Assembly (NCBI GenBank): GCA_041694635.1
Contig: JBDNHI010000096.1
Span: 1 to 64,000, forward strand
Length of the DNA stretch: 64,000 nt
Reading direction: 5' to 3'
From: UBA969 sp041694635
Lineage (GTDB): Bacteria > Planctomycetota > Planctomycetia > Gemmatales > Gemmataceae
Part shown: one piece after another, positions 44,501 to 53,304 of the stretch
How positions within the stretch are numbered: position 1 is the stretch's first letter
Layout of the letters: the number at the start of each line of letters is the position of its first letter
The notes under the pieces: model-generated
What the model was told of the DNA's origin: nothing
The model's input: only the letters and a program-made list of their open reading frames with translations
The model's database searches: none
Translations under genes and position numbers: made by a program

Positions 44501-44828
44501 CCAGCGAATTCGAGCAGCAGAAATTGAAGCTGAAAAACGAGGCAAGCTTAAAGCCGAGCGGGAAAATAGAGCCCTTGATCGTGCGAAAGATTGTCAGATC
44601 CAAGATGGCGAAATTGTTACTGCTTGTCAGGCTGCCTGCCCTGCAAACGCCATCGTTTTTGGCGACCTCAAAGATGTAAACAGCAAGGTAGCTAAAATTC
44701 AAAAGAATAGTGGCAAATTTAATTACAGCATCCTCAGCGAATTAAATACTAACCCCCGTACCACCTATTTGGCGGAAGTCCGTAATCCAAACCCCAAGCT
44801 GGTTTCCAGTGGAAAGGGACATGCTTAA
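41526..44828 (+). CDS. actB: Alternative complex III subunit ActB (molybdopterin-like + Fe-S)
   Basis: A 1100-aa fused subunit. The N-terminal part carries RRHFLTLMGASLALAGLSGCRPPG, a twin-arginine/lipobox-like export signal, followed by a molybdopterin oxidoreductase-like region that in ActB proteins lacks the metal. After a histidine-rich stretch (43906-43968) comes a ferredoxin-type part with clustered cysteines: TCTGCSACSIACQAEN, CQQCENAPCEQVCP, CVGTRYCSNNCPYK and CNYCVQRI...CQAACP, matching four Fe-S clusters. ATG 41526 overlaps actA by 13 bp; ATG 41559 (MDLETVLQKL) is an equally possible start. It is the electron-carrying hub of the complex. Confidence 0.92.
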   Translation: MSSLNNKEKEIMDLETVLQKLENTDGKQYWRSLDELAQGEGFQEMIQREFPRQAAEWTDPVTRRHFLTLMGASLALAGLSGCRPPGGKIVPNIKDPEGVTPGKSMFFATAMPLAGYGNGLLAESNQGRPTKIEGNIDHPSSLGATDVFAQASVLGLYDPDRESGLTHLGRPKSWDDVVASIKSELAKLPKGKGFYLITDTITSPSLVDQLSNEFFKDYPEVQWVQHEPSASDNGIEGLSKAFGSACQPIYKVSAADVILSLDADLLSRGPAHLRYTREFSSRRDLEKLDKMNRMYVAESTLTNTGVKADHRLALRAMEIERFAYLIAFYLKVDDVAEPKGLSAESRRFAEIAAEDLAARGKGTTLVIVGDEQPESVHIIVAAINEKLGNNGKTVSYIDPVHAKPGERSKSLRGLVDDMNLGKVKVLFVWGANPVYSMPADLKFKEAFEKVPLRYRMGLFHDETSRLSHWHIPDSHFLESWGDVRAFDGTATVIQPLIAPLYFGRNFQELLSGLSERPNRDASAIVKDYWKNWYEAPGQTAIRSSVPFEKFYRKSLHDGLVEGSRAAIKSVKLLVEAVRAASKKFEASPEWKEGSKDNLEITFRPDESVFDGRFANNGWLLELPKSTTKITWDNAAIMSFKTAIELGVSLKTEKRPELEDGVYRSPASSFGFTGGEHGRAYVDTIKLSVQGRELVMPVWVVPGQPDNSINVQLGYGRERAGKVGTRDVGADVYKIRTSSDPWNALGLKAVLTGKQHILACTQSHHYMEGRHLVRSGTVAGSIENDKWVEEMGPEAHLAHEGHGHEGHDHKHDDHKEEQGKTRLSMLPEIVSEKYAYKQHKWGMIINLTTCTGCSACSIACQAENNIPVVGKLEVTRGREMHWIRIDRYFEGNPLKPNQLKAHYQPVPCQQCENAPCEQVCPVAATVHSYDGLNDMVYNRCVGTRYCSNNCPYKVRRFNFLQYTDYASVSMKMVNNPDVTVRSRGVMEKCNYCVQRIRAAEIEAEKRGKLKAERENRALDRAKDCQIQDGEIVTACQAACPANAIVFGDLKDVNSKVAKIQKNSGKFNYSILSELNTNPRTTYLAEVRNPNPKLVSSGKGHA

Positions 44829-44831
44829 GCC

Positions 44832-46256
44832 ATGGCAACCGAAGTAGACCCAAAAGTACGAGTCGATAAACAACCACCTATGCTAGGTGGCGACTATACC
44901 TTTGATAGCCTTACAAAAAAAATTACCAATGTGATTTTTGCAGCCACCCCTAAAGGCTGGATTATTGGTTTTTCAATCGCCTTTATGATTCTTCAGGTGC
45001 TTTTAGTTTCCGTTACCTACCTTCTTTACGAAGGTATTGGTATTTGGGGCGTGAATGTTCCTGTAGGCTGGGGCTTTGATATTGTAAACTTCGTTTGGTG
45101 GATCGGTATTGGTCACGCAGGTACTCTTATTTCAGCTATTTTGCTTTTGTTCCATCAAACTTGGCGAACTTCAATCAACCGTTTCGCAGAAGCTATGACC
45201 CTGTTTGCAGTTGCTTGTGCTGGCCTTTATCCTTTGGCCCATATGGGACGGCCTTGGTTTGCTTACTGGTTGCTTCCTTACCCTAATACGATGCAACTTT
45301 GGCCTCAGTTCCGAAGCCCACTCGAGTGGGATGTTTTTGCAGTTTCAACCTATTTTCTTGTTTCTTTAACCTTCTGGTATATTGGTTTGATCCCCGACTT
45401 TGCTTCCATTCGTGATCAAACACCCAATAAATTTCTCAAGATGATTTACGGCGCTTTATCTCTTGGCTGGCGTGGCGGTTCGATGCACTGGCATCGTTAT
45501 GAAACCGCTTACCTTATGCTTGCGGGGCTTAGTACCCCTCTTGTGCTTTCGGTTCATACCATTGTTAGTTTTGACTTTGCTGTTGCGAACTTGCCCGGTT
45601 GGCACGCAACGATTTTCCCCCCGTACTTCGTTGCGGGTGCGGTTTATTCCGGCTTTGCTATGGTTATTAACCTCGCTGTTCCTATTCGACATTTCTATGG
45701 AATGAAAGATTTCATCACTGACAAGCATATGGATAATATGGCGAAAATTATGCTTACCACCGGCTTAATGGTTTTCTATGGCTATGGTGTAGAAGCATTC
45801 ATGGCTTATTACAGTGCTAATGAATACGAACGCGACTTGATGATGAAGAACCGTGCCTTTGGCCCCTACGGTTATTTTTACTTTGCCTTGCTGTTCTGTA
45901 ACGGCTTGATGCCTCAGGTACTTTGGTTTAAGCGGGTCCGATCAAATGAATTTATTTTATTTGGTGTTTCTATTGTTGTAAATATTGGAATGTGGCTTGA
46001 ACGCTTCGTGATTCTAATGAGTTTACAGCGTGATTTTCTGCCTTCTTCATGGGGTCAATACAGCCCAACTTTCTGGGATTTAAGTACCTTCTTCGGAACC
46101 TTTGGTTTGTTCTTAAGCTTGTTGTTTGTTTTCTGCAGAGTGTTGCCTATGATTTCGATCGCAGAAATGAAGCACCTTCTGCCACAATCTCATGTCCATC
46201 ATCCTAAAGATGCTCATAATACCGATTCTCACACTCCTCACGGAGGTAGCCATTAA
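44832..46256 (+). CDS. actC: Alternative complex III subunit ActC (NrfD-like)
   Basis: A 474-aa integral membrane protein of the NrfD/PsrC type with about 10 helices, the quinol-binding subunit of alternative complex III. Characteristic stretches include WWIGIGHAGTLISAILLLF and GRPWFAYWLLPYPNTMQLWPQF. A short His-rich tail (HVHHPKDAHNTDSHTPHGGSH) ends the protein. It starts 3 bp after the actB stop and shares a TAATG overlap with actD. Confidence 0.93.
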   Translation: MATEVDPKVRVDKQPPMLGGDYTFDSLTKKITNVIFAATPKGWIIGFSIAFMILQVLLVSVTYLLYEGIGIWGVNVPVGWGFDIVNFVWWIGIGHAGTLISAILLLFHQTWRTSINRFAEAMTLFAVACAGLYPLAHMGRPWFAYWLLPYPNTMQLWPQFRSPLEWDVFAVSTYFLVSLTFWYIGLIPDFASIRDQTPNKFLKMIYGALSLGWRGGSMHWHRYETAYLMLAGLSTPLVLSVHTIVSFDFAVANLPGWHATIFPPYFVAGAVYSGFAMVINLAVPIRHFYGMKDFITDKHMDNMAKIMLTTGLMVFYGYGVEAFMAYYSANEYERDLMMKNRAFGPYGYFYFALLFCNGLMPQVLWFKRVRSNEFILFGVSIVVNIGMWLERFVILMSLQRDFLPSSWGQYSPTFWDLSTFFGTFGLFLSLLFVFCRVLPMISIAEMKHLLPQSHVHHPKDAHNTDSHTPHGGSH

Positions 46257-46837
46257 TGGAAGCTCCTAAAGTTAAAACTTATGGTTTAGTTGCAGAGTTC
46301 GAAACTCCTACAGAAATCGTTAATGCTGCAAACAAGGCAAGGGAAGAAGGCTACACTGTTATGGAAGCATACAGTCCTTTTCCTGTTGAAGATTTGCACG
46401 AAGCGGTTGGGTTTAAAAGAACCAAACTTCCTTATATCGTTTTTTGTGGCGGGCTTACTGGTTTCCTTACCGCGATGACTTTGACCACGGTAACCTCAGG
46501 TGGTGCGCCTTCCTTTATGACTCCATACATTCCAGATTGGTTCTATTATCCTTTAAATATTGGTGGTAGGTCACTAAATGCTTGGCAAGCATTTATCCCC
46601 CCAGAATTTGAGCTTACAGTTTTGTTTTCTTCGTTTACTGCTGTTTTGGCGATGTTGGCGCTTAATGGTTATCCTAAGCTTTATCACCCTTTGTTTAATG
46701 TTCCTAGGTTTTCTTTGGTTACCTCTGATAGGTTCTTCCTCTGTATCGAGGCAATAGATCCTAAATTTGATATTCAGGGTACCAAGCAGTTTCTCGAAAG
46801 CTTAGATGCTTTTGAAGTTTCGGAGGTGCCTGAATAA
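46256..46837 (+). CDS. actD: Alternative complex III subunit ActD (DUF3341)
   Basis: A 193-aa membrane subunit. The soluble N-terminal region (GLVAEFETPTEIVNAANKAREEGYTVMEAYSPFPVEDLHEAVG) is the DUF3341 signature, followed by two transmembrane helices (about 60-82 and 118-140). Its exact role in the complex is structural. It overlaps actC and actE by single-base TAATG junctions. Confidence 0.93.
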   Translation: MEAPKVKTYGLVAEFETPTEIVNAANKAREEGYTVMEAYSPFPVEDLHEAVGFKRTKLPYIVFCGGLTGFLTAMTLTTVTSGGAPSFMTPYIPDWFYYPLNIGGRSLNAWQAFIPPEFELTVLFSSFTAVLAMLALNGYPKLYHPLFNVPRFSLVTSDRFFLCIEAIDPKFDIQGTKQFLESLDAFEVSEVPE

Positions 46838-47565
46838 TGTTTAAATCAATTAGAAAATACCTTATTGGATCATCTTACATATTAAATCTTTCAATCGCAG
46901 CTTTTATTGCTGCTGGAAGCTTGGGTTGCGGTAAGCAAGATATTGGCTGGGGCTTTTATCAGCAGATGGCGGAACAACCCAAAATCAAAATGCATGTCCC
47001 TTCTACTTTCTTTACAGATGGCCGTGGTAATCGACCTTATGAAGAAGGTACTGTTGCACGAGGAATGCTTTACGAAAATGAACATTTGTACTCGGGTTTA
47101 AAAGAAGGTGGCACCGTTACAGCTTGGAAAGATTTAAACCCTACCAAGGAAGTAATGACGATTGATCAAGCTAAATCCCCTTATTTCGAAACCTTCCCAA
47201 TGGAAGTTACGGAAGAATTAATACTCCGTGGTAAGGAAAGATTTAATATTTATTGCTCGGTTTGTCACGGAGTAACCGGGGCGGGCAATGGGATGATTGT
47301 TCAGCGTGGATACCTGCCACCTCCTAGCTTTTTTATCGATCATTCTCGTGGACTAAAATACTTAACCGGCGCTTCGGTTCCTTTGCCTGACGCTCCTGCT
47401 GGCTATTATTTCCAAGTCATTACCAATGGATATGGCGGTATGGGTACTTACTCTGCACAGATTTCCCCTAAGGATCGATGGGCAATTATTGCTTACATTC
47501 GAGCTTTACAAGAAACCTTTAGTAAAGCATCTGGCCAGACTGTAGCCCAAAAGGAGGCCAAGTAA
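46837..47565 (+). CDS. actE: Alternative complex III subunit ActE (monohaem cytochrome c)
   Basis: A 242-aa exported cytochrome c with one haem site in FNIYCSVCHGVTGAGNGM and a methionine in GYGGMGTYS as probable sixth ligand. The N-terminus has a signal with a lipobox-like GSLGC (C31), so it may be lipid anchored. Such ActE proteins transfer electrons toward the terminal oxidase. Single-base overlaps with actD and actF indicate translational coupling. Confidence 0.92.
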   Translation: MFKSIRKYLIGSSYILNLSIAAFIAAGSLGCGKQDIGWGFYQQMAEQPKIKMHVPSTFFTDGRGNRPYEEGTVARGMLYENEHLYSGLKEGGTVTAWKDLNPTKEVMTIDQAKSPYFETFPMEVTEELILRGKERFNIYCSVCHGVTGAGNGMIVQRGYLPPPSFFIDHSRGLKYLTGASVPLPDAPAGYYFQVITNGYGGMGTYSAQISPKDRWAIIAYIRALQETFSKASGQTVAQKEAK

Positions 47566-48761
47566 TGTTTGCTGTTTCCGAAAATGTAAAATCGAAGGTT
47601 GATACCATTCAAAAAGTTGCATTCGTTGTTGGTGCAATTGGGCTAGTTGCTGGTTTTGTAATGATGGGTTTAAACAAAAAAGAATTCTTTCAATCTTACC
47701 TGATGTCGTTTATTTACTTTTTTGCAATTGGTTTGGGCAGCCTTGCATTACTAATGATTCAACATGTTGCAGGGGGTGCTTGGGGTTTTTCTACTAGGCG
47801 TTTGCTTGAAGCAGGAAGTCGTACCCTGATGTTGCTTGCTGTTTTATTTGTTCCTTTGGTCGTTTTAGGTTTGCCTGACTTGTACGAATGGGCAAAACCA
47901 GATGCATTAAAAGATAAAATTATTGAGATGAAATCAAGTTATCTCAATGTTCCATTTTTTATGGTTCGACAGGTCATATTTTTTTCAATCTGGATTGGTC
48001 TTGCTTTAGTTCTTACCAACTTATCTAAAAAAGAAGATGAATCTGCAGACCCTAGTTTGGGTTGGTGGTTCACTGCTATTAGCGGCCCTGGTTTAGTCGT
48101 TTTTGCAGTTACAGCGGGATTAACCTCTGTTGATTGGGCTATGTCAGTTGATGTGCATTGGTATTCAAGTATGTATCCTGTTTTGTTTGCATTTGGTTGT
48201 ATTTTAAGCGCGATGATTTTTCATACCGTTGCAATGATTTTGCTTTACGATGATGGTGGAGTGGTTAAAAGTGGTAACCTCGAAAAATTCATTGGTAAAA
48301 ATTACCTTCGTGATATGGGTAGTTTTATCTTAGGCTTTATCATTTTTTGGGCCTATCTTACCTTTTCCCAATATTTGCTAATCTGGTCTGCAAACCTTAA
48401 AGAAGAAGTTACCTACTTTCTTAATCGTCAAACTGGGGGTTGGCATACCATTGCGATGATATTAGCGATTGGTCACTTTGTAATTCCGTTTCTTTTTTTA
48501 CTATCGCGGGATTCGAAACGAGTTCGAAAGAACTTGCTATACATAGCTTGTTTCTTGTTGTTAATGCGTTTCTTTGATTACTTATATTTGCTTGGGCCCA
48601 GTTTTAGCCCTAAGCATTTTAAAATTGCTATCAGTCATTTTGCTTGTTTTGCAGGTATTGGTGGTTTGTGGCTTGGCTTTTTTCTTTACCAGTGGAAATT
48701 AATGCCCCCTATTGCTGTCCGTGATCCTAGGCTTTTACAAGAACCAATTCATGGCGTGTAA
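47565..48761 (+). CDS. actF: Alternative complex III subunit ActF (NrfD-like, second)
   Basis: A 398-aa polytopic membrane protein related to ActC, with about 10 helices. Blocks such as WGFSTRRLLEAGSRTLMLLAVLFVPL and TSVDWAMSVDVHWYSSMYPVLFAFG are typical of ActF (quinol:cytochrome c oxidoreductase subunit 2). It follows actE with a single-base overlap and precedes the unassigned membrane protein by 37 bp. Confidence 0.93.
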   Translation: MFAVSENVKSKVDTIQKVAFVVGAIGLVAGFVMMGLNKKEFFQSYLMSFIYFFAIGLGSLALLMIQHVAGGAWGFSTRRLLEAGSRTLMLLAVLFVPLVVLGLPDLYEWAKPDALKDKIIEMKSSYLNVPFFMVRQVIFFSIWIGLALVLTNLSKKEDESADPSLGWWFTAISGPGLVVFAVTAGLTSVDWAMSVDVHWYSSMYPVLFAFGCILSAMIFHTVAMILLYDDGGVVKSGNLEKFIGKNYLRDMGSFILGFIIFWAYLTFSQYLLIWSANLKEEVTYFLNRQTGGWHTIAMILAIGHFVIPFLFLLSRDSKRVRKNLLYIACFLLLMRFFDYLYLLGPSFSPKHFKIAISHFACFAGIGGLWLGFFLYQWKLMPPIAVRDPRLLQEPIHGV

Positions 48762-48798
48762 TTAGAGTTAACGCAAGATTTTAAAAGGATTCCTAACT

Positions 48799-49602
48799 AT
48801 GGTTAATACGAATAGTAATAAAGCGAATGTTGAACAATCTGATATTAATTTTCGCAATATCATTGCTATCGGTATTGTGCTTGCTGTGAGCATTTGTATT
48901 GCATTTGGGATTGGTATTTATTTGTTCAACTATTTGACTGCTTTAGAAAATACTCGGAAGATTTCTGAGTATCCTTTGATCGCTAAAGAAGTCAAGGATG
49001 AAGAGTTGCGTTTAAAAGATTCTTTGATTAAGGAAGCCGAGTCTAATGCACTAGTTCGACTTAAGAAAAACGATTTGATTTACCCCAGAGATGAAACTGC
49101 GCGTAAACAACGCGAAGAAATCCTTGCAAACGACATTGATTTAAAGGAAGTAACATCCATCATTGAAGATACTTTTGCACATAGGCAAGATAATCGAATT
49201 TTTACTACAGGGTTTTTGCGCCCTGCTCTTCCTGGGCCTAGTTATTCCAGCGCTGATATCAATTTGTATAACCAAGGCACCAATAAAACTGCTAGCGCTG
49301 AGGCTATTGCTAAAAACGAAAAATCCAAAATTGTGGTCTCTAGACTTGAGGGTATCGAGGCTTTACGCCCTATGATGAGTGGTGTGCCTGGGTGGCCTAG
49401 TTATGTTCATTTAACCAAAGCGGTTTCTGAAGATAAGCTTAAAGAATATAATTTAGATGACGGTATCAAAAGCTTTGCTAAGAAATATATGGAACAAAAT
49501 AAAGAATTTCACGCTAAGAATAAGTTGTTGATTAATGTTAATAATGATTTTGTTCCAAGTGACTCTAGTGCAGGTCGTAGGCCTCACGGCAACAGTAACT
49601 AA
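48799..49602 (+). CDS. Single-span membrane protein of the act/cta operon
   Basis: A 267-aa protein with a short cytoplasmic start, one transmembrane helix (about 20-43) and a charged outer domain (EVKDEELRLKDSLIKEAESNALVRLKKNDLIYPRDETARKQREEIL). No haem, metal or catalytic motif is seen. It lies between actF and the SCO gene, in the direction of the operon, where related bacteria have small act or cta accessory genes. I do not recognise the family. Its stop codon lies in the first unit of a 16-bp tandem repeat (49589-49652). Confidence 0.72.
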   Translation: MVNTNSNKANVEQSDINFRNIIAIGIVLAVSICIAFGIGIYLFNYLTALENTRKISEYPLIAKEVKDEELRLKDSLIKEAESNALVRLKKNDLIYPRDETARKQREEILANDIDLKEVTSIIEDTFAHRQDNRIFTTGFLRPALPGPSYSSADINLYNQGTNKTASAEAIAKNEKSKIVVSRLEGIEALRPMMSGVPGWPSYVHLTKAVSEDKLKEYNLDDGIKSFAKKYMEQNKEFHAKNKLLINVNNDFVPSDSSAGRRPHGNSN

Positions 49603-49652
49603 AAGCAACAGTAACTAAAAGCAACAGTAACTGAAAGCAGTAGTAACTAAGA
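49589..49652 (+). repeat. Four tandem copies of a 16-bp repeat
   Basis: Unit GCAACAGTAACTAAAA at 49589-49604 and 49605-49620 (identical), then 49621-49636 (one change) and 49637-49652 (several changes). The first copy contains the stop codon of the membrane protein gene and the last runs into the GAGGAA ribosome site of the SCO gene. Confidence 0.9.
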
Positions 49653-49658
49653 GGAATT

Positions 49659-50603
49659 GTGATTAAGAAGTTTAACTTTATATTTTGTTTGATTTTTGCG
49701 TTTGCGTCCTTTGCGATTGTGCCTTCAGTATTCGCTGATGGTTCTTCTGGATTGCGTGGATCTGCTAGGGGCCCAGGCGATGTGGATGCCAAGGCTGGTC
49801 TTCCTAAGGATATACAAGATAAAATTGGGATTGATCAAAAGCTTGGGAATAAGGTTCCTTTAGATCTTGAATTTAAAGATGAATCTGGGAAAACCGTCAA
49901 GCTTGGTGAGTATTTTACTAATGGCAAACCTGTTGTTTTTGTTCCTGCTTATTATCGCTGTAGGTTGATTTGTAATCGGGTTCTTGATAGTGTTTTTGAT
50001 GGTCTTAAAAAAATTGATTCTAAGTTTAGGCCTTCTGATCATTTTGAAGTTGTGGTTCTTAGTATGGACCCTACCGAAACTGCTGAAATCGCCTTTACTA
50101 AAAAAGATTCAATGCTTTCTACCCTTGGAAGAAGGCGCTCTGTTGGTGGTTGGCATTTCTTAACCGGATCTCAAGAAAATATCGCAAAGGTTATGGATTC
50201 AATCGGGTATCGTTATATCTTTGATGAAAAAAGAGATGAATATTTACACGCTACTGGAATTATGATTCTTACTCCTGACGGAACTGTTTCTCGTTATTTG
50301 TTAGGTATTCGTTATATGCCAACGGATCTCGAATTATCTTTGGTTGAATCTTCAAAGAACAATATTGGTTCGATTACTGACCAGATTAAATTACTTTGTT
50401 ACACCTACGATCCGCACACGGGTCAATATACATTGGTTGTTATTCGATTGGTTCAAGGTGGAGCACTATTAACTATTTTTAGTCTTGGAACTTTCTGGAT
50501 ATGGGGATCTGTTGTTAGCTTATTCAGAAAGCCTTCCTTATCTAAAATTGATCAAGGTGGCGAAACGAATCCGGTTCGCGCATCTCACGAAAGGCAGGCG
50601 TGA
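49659..50603 (+). CDS. SCO1/SenC family copper chaperone, membrane anchored
   Basis: A 314-aa thioredoxin-fold protein that delivers copper to the CuA site of cytochrome oxidase. The copper motif is C101-x3-C105 (YYRCRLICNRVL) with a histidine in YLHATGIMILTPDG. A signal peptide covers about 1-26 and a C-terminal transmembrane helix (about 262-285) anchors it, unlike most SCO proteins, which are anchored at the N-terminus. The GTG start at 49659 follows GAGGAA. It overlaps ctaC by 4 bp. Confidence 0.9.
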   Translation: MIKKFNFIFCLIFAFASFAIVPSVFADGSSGLRGSARGPGDVDAKAGLPKDIQDKIGIDQKLGNKVPLDLEFKDESGKTVKLGEYFTNGKPVVFVPAYYRCRLICNRVLDSVFDGLKKIDSKFRPSDHFEVVVLSMDPTETAEIAFTKKDSMLSTLGRRRSVGGWHFLTGSQENIAKVMDSIGYRYIFDEKRDEYLHATGIMILTPDGTVSRYLLGIRYMPTDLELSLVESSKNNIGSITDQIKLLCYTYDPHTGQYTLVVIRLVQGGALLTIFSLGTFWIWGSVVSLFRKPSLSKIDQGGETNPVRASHERQA

Positions 50604-51637
50604 TCATTATGTTTGATGAATTTAAATGGCTTCCTGAGCAGGCATCAACTATCGCACCAGAAGTCGATATGCTTATGCTTTTTATTGTTGTAGTAACAGT
50701 GTTTATAACTGCGGCGGTTTCTATTCTTACCATTGTTTTTGCGGTTAAGTTCCGCAGAAAATCTGAAACCTACATTCCTGCTCCAATGCATGGTAATGTT
50801 CCTCTCGAAATTGCTTGGACTTTCATTCCCGTACTCATTTGTTTGGTTATGTTTTCTTGGGGCGTTAAGGTCTATTCGAATATTGTGGTTCCTCCTGTTG
50901 ATTCTTTGGATATTTATGCTGTTGGTCGTCAGTGGATGTGGAAAGTACAACATCCAGAGGGTCAGCGCGAAATTAACACTTTACATGTTCCTATTGGTAG
51001 GCCAGTCAAAATTACGATTACTTCGGAAGATGTTCTTCATTGCTTTTCTTTACCTGCTTTTCGTGTTAAGCAAGATGCAGTTCCAGGCAGATATTCAAGC
51101 CTGTGGTTTGAAGCCACCAAAGTGGGAACTTATCCACTTTATTGTTCTGAATACTGTGGTACCGAGCATTCCCGTATGATTGGGAAAGTTATTGTCATGG
51201 AAGAAAATGATTATCAAAATTGGTTATCTTCAGGTGCTGAAAGTGGTCAAGCACTTCAAGGTAGAAAACTCTTTGCGAAGCTTCAATGTGTTACTTGCCA
51301 TACCGGCAACGCACAGGCAAAAGCTCCCAATCTTGAAGGCATATATAGAAAGCATATTCCGATCTCTCATATGAACGGTAAGAAAATGCCAGAAAGTACC
51401 ATCGTGTACGCTGATGATGCTTACCTCCGCGAATCAATTCTTTATCCAAATGCTAAGGTTGCTTCGGGTTGGGAATCGATTATGCCTACATATCAAGGTT
51501 TGGTAACTGAAGAAGAATTATTACAAGTGATTGCTTACATTAAATCACTTAATCAAGGTCAGACGCCACCAAGAGTTGATAATACGCCTACTCCTGCTGC
51601 GATCCAGTATAAAAACTTAAATAATGAGGTAAAATAG
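50600..51637 (+). CDS. ctaC: Cytochrome c oxidase subunit II with fused cytochrome c (caa3 type)
   Basis: A 345-aa subunit II. Two N-terminal transmembrane helices are followed by the CuA domain with H, C-S-E-Y-C, H and M ligands (numbered from the alternative ATG at 50609: H144, C179, C183, H187, M190), and a fused C-terminal cytochrome c with C227-x2-C230-H231. This makes the enzyme a caa3 oxidase. The GTG at 50600 overlaps the SCO stop; ATG 50609 is three codons in. QWMWKVQHPEG is the aromatic electron-entry region. Confidence 0.94.
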   Translation: MIIMFDEFKWLPEQASTIAPEVDMLMLFIVVVTVFITAAVSILTIVFAVKFRRKSETYIPAPMHGNVPLEIAWTFIPVLICLVMFSWGVKVYSNIVVPPVDSLDIYAVGRQWMWKVQHPEGQREINTLHVPIGRPVKITITSEDVLHCFSLPAFRVKQDAVPGRYSSLWFEATKVGTYPLYCSEYCGTEHSRMIGKVIVMEENDYQNWLSSGAESGQALQGRKLFAKLQCVTCHTGNAQAKAPNLEGIYRKHIPISHMNGKKMPESTIVYADDAYLRESILYPNAKVASGWESIMPTYQGLVTEEELLQVIAYIKSLNQGQTPPRVDNTPTPAAIQYKNLNNEVK

Positions 51638-51639
51638 TT

Positions 51640-53304
51640 ATGAGTACGATTAGTCTTGAACCAAAAACTTTAGTCGCTGAAAATAATCAGGTCGTTAATG
51701 AATCGGTTAATTTTCTTAACCACGATCATAGCGTCTCTTCTTGGTTACTTTCTCTTGATCACAAGCGAATTGGTATTCTTTACCTAGTGACTATTACCCT
51801 GATGTTTCTTTTAGGGGGTATACTTGCTGGTGTTGTTAGACTTGAGCTTCTAACACCTAAAGGTGATTTTGTTGCTTCCGATACCTACAACAAGTCGTTT
51901 ACCGCCCACGGTATCATTATGCTTTTCTTCTTTTTGATACCATCAATTCCCGCAGTCTTGGGGAACTTTGTTATACCTCTTATGATTGGTGCGAAGGATG
52001 TTGCGTTCCCAAGGTTAAATCTTCTAAGCTACTACCTATATTTAATAGGGGGGGTTATAGCTTTAACAGCTTTACTTTTAGGTGGTGTTGATACTGGTTG
52101 GACTTTCTACACTCCTTTTAGTTCTACTTATTCAAATTCTTATGTTTCCGTAATGGCGATTGGTTTGTTCGTGGTTGGGTTTTCTTCAATCCTTACAGGT
52201 TTGAATTTTATCATTACGATCCATCGTATGCGTTGCCCAGGGCTTACTTGGTTTAGATTGCCTTTGTTTATCTGGGCTCTTTATGCAACCAGTGTGGTGC
52301 AGTTACTTGGTACACCTGTGATTGCAGTTACTTTGGGCCTTATGGTTGTTGAAAGAACTCTAGGTGTAGGAATTTTTGATCCTCGCCTTGGTGGTGACCC
52401 TGTACTTTTCCAACATCTTTTTTGGTTCTATTCTCATCCTGCTGTTTATATTATGATTCTTCCCTCTTTAGGTGTGATCAGTGAAGTGATTGCAACTTTT
52501 AGTAGGAAGAACCTTTTTGGTTACAAGATTATGGCTTTTTCTAGCGTATCAATTGCTGTTTTCGGGTTTATTGTTTGGGCCCACCATATGTTTACCACGG
52601 GTATGTCTCCTTATGCAGCTATGGTATTTTCGCTTCTCACTTTTTCCGTGGCGATTCCTTCTGGTATTAAAGTTTTCTCTTGGCTTGCAACTATGTACAA
52701 TGGTTCTATAAGTTATGAAACACCAATGATTTATGCTTTTGGTTTTCTTGGCTTGTTTACGGTTGGGGGCCTAACTGGATTGTTCCTTGCTACTTTAGGT
52801 ACTGATATTCATCTTCATGATACTTATTTTGTAGTGGCTCACTTCCATTATATTATGGTTGGTGGTGCGATTATGGGTTACATGGCTGGTATTCATTATT
52901 GGTGGCCTAAGATTACGGGCAAGCTTTACTCACAATTCTGGGGTAGACTTAGTGCTGGGATTATTTTTATTGGTTTTAATCTTACCTTCTTCCCTCAGTT
53001 CTTTTTAGGGTACCTTGGTATGCCCCGTAGATATCACGAATATCCCGACGAGTTTCAGGTGCTTAATGTCTTCTCCACCGCGGGTTCTTCTATTCTTGCT
53101 ATCGGGTATATAATGCCTTTATTCTACTTTGGTCATTCATTCTTTTTTGGTGAAAAAGCTGATGATAATGTATATGGCGCTACAACCATTGATTGGACTT
53201 CTACTACTTCTCCACCATCACCCCATAACTTCGAGAAAACCCCTGTGGTTACTGAAGAGCCTTATCATTTTCGTCTAAAGGAGTCTGCGGTTGTCAGCCA
53301 CTAA
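51640..53304 (+). CDS. ctaD: Cytochrome c oxidase subunit I
   Basis: A 554-aa haem-copper oxidase core subunit with 12 or more helices. Haem and CuB ligands are present: FTAHGIIMLFFF, WFYSHPAVYIMILP (His and cross-linked Tyr), WAHHMFTTG and HDTYFVVAHFHYIM. The YSHPxVY form, in which the usual Glu of HPEVY is absent, marks the A2 subtype of proton-pumping oxidases as in Thermus caa3. It is 2 bp after ctaC. Confidence 0.96.
   Translation: MSTISLEPKTLVAENNQVVNESVNFLNHDHSVSSWLLSLDHKRIGILYLVTITLMFLLGGILAGVVRLELLTPKGDFVASDTYNKSFTAHGIIMLFFFLIPSIPAVLGNFVIPLMIGAKDVAFPRLNLLSYYLYLIGGVIALTALLLGGVDTGWTFYTPFSSTYSNSYVSVMAIGLFVVGFSSILTGLNFIITIHRMRCPGLTWFRLPLFIWALYATSVVQLLGTPVIAVTLGLMVVERTLGVGIFDPRLGGDPVLFQHLFWFYSHPAVYIMILPSLGVISEVIATFSRKNLFGYKIMAFSSVSIAVFGFIVWAHHMFTTGMSPYAAMVFSLLTFSVAIPSGIKVFSWLATMYNGSISYETPMIYAFGFLGLFTVGGLTGLFLATLGTDIHLHDTYFVVAHFHYIMVGGAIMGYMAGIHYWWPKITGKLYSQFWGRLSAGIIFIGFNLTFFPQFFLGYLGMPRRYHEYPDEFQVLNVFSTAGSSILAIGYIMPLFYFGHSFFFGEKADDNVYGATTIDWTSTTSPPSPHNFEKTPVVTEEPYHFRLKESAVVSH

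Noticed and set aside
43989..44702. 237-codon antisense frame inside actB
   Set aside because: It is opposite the cysteine-rich ferredoxin part of a well supported gene; codon bias of actB explains the open frame.
49589..49652. CRISPR-like array
   Set aside because: Units are 16 bp and contiguous with no spacers; it is a simple tandem repeat and there are no cas genes.
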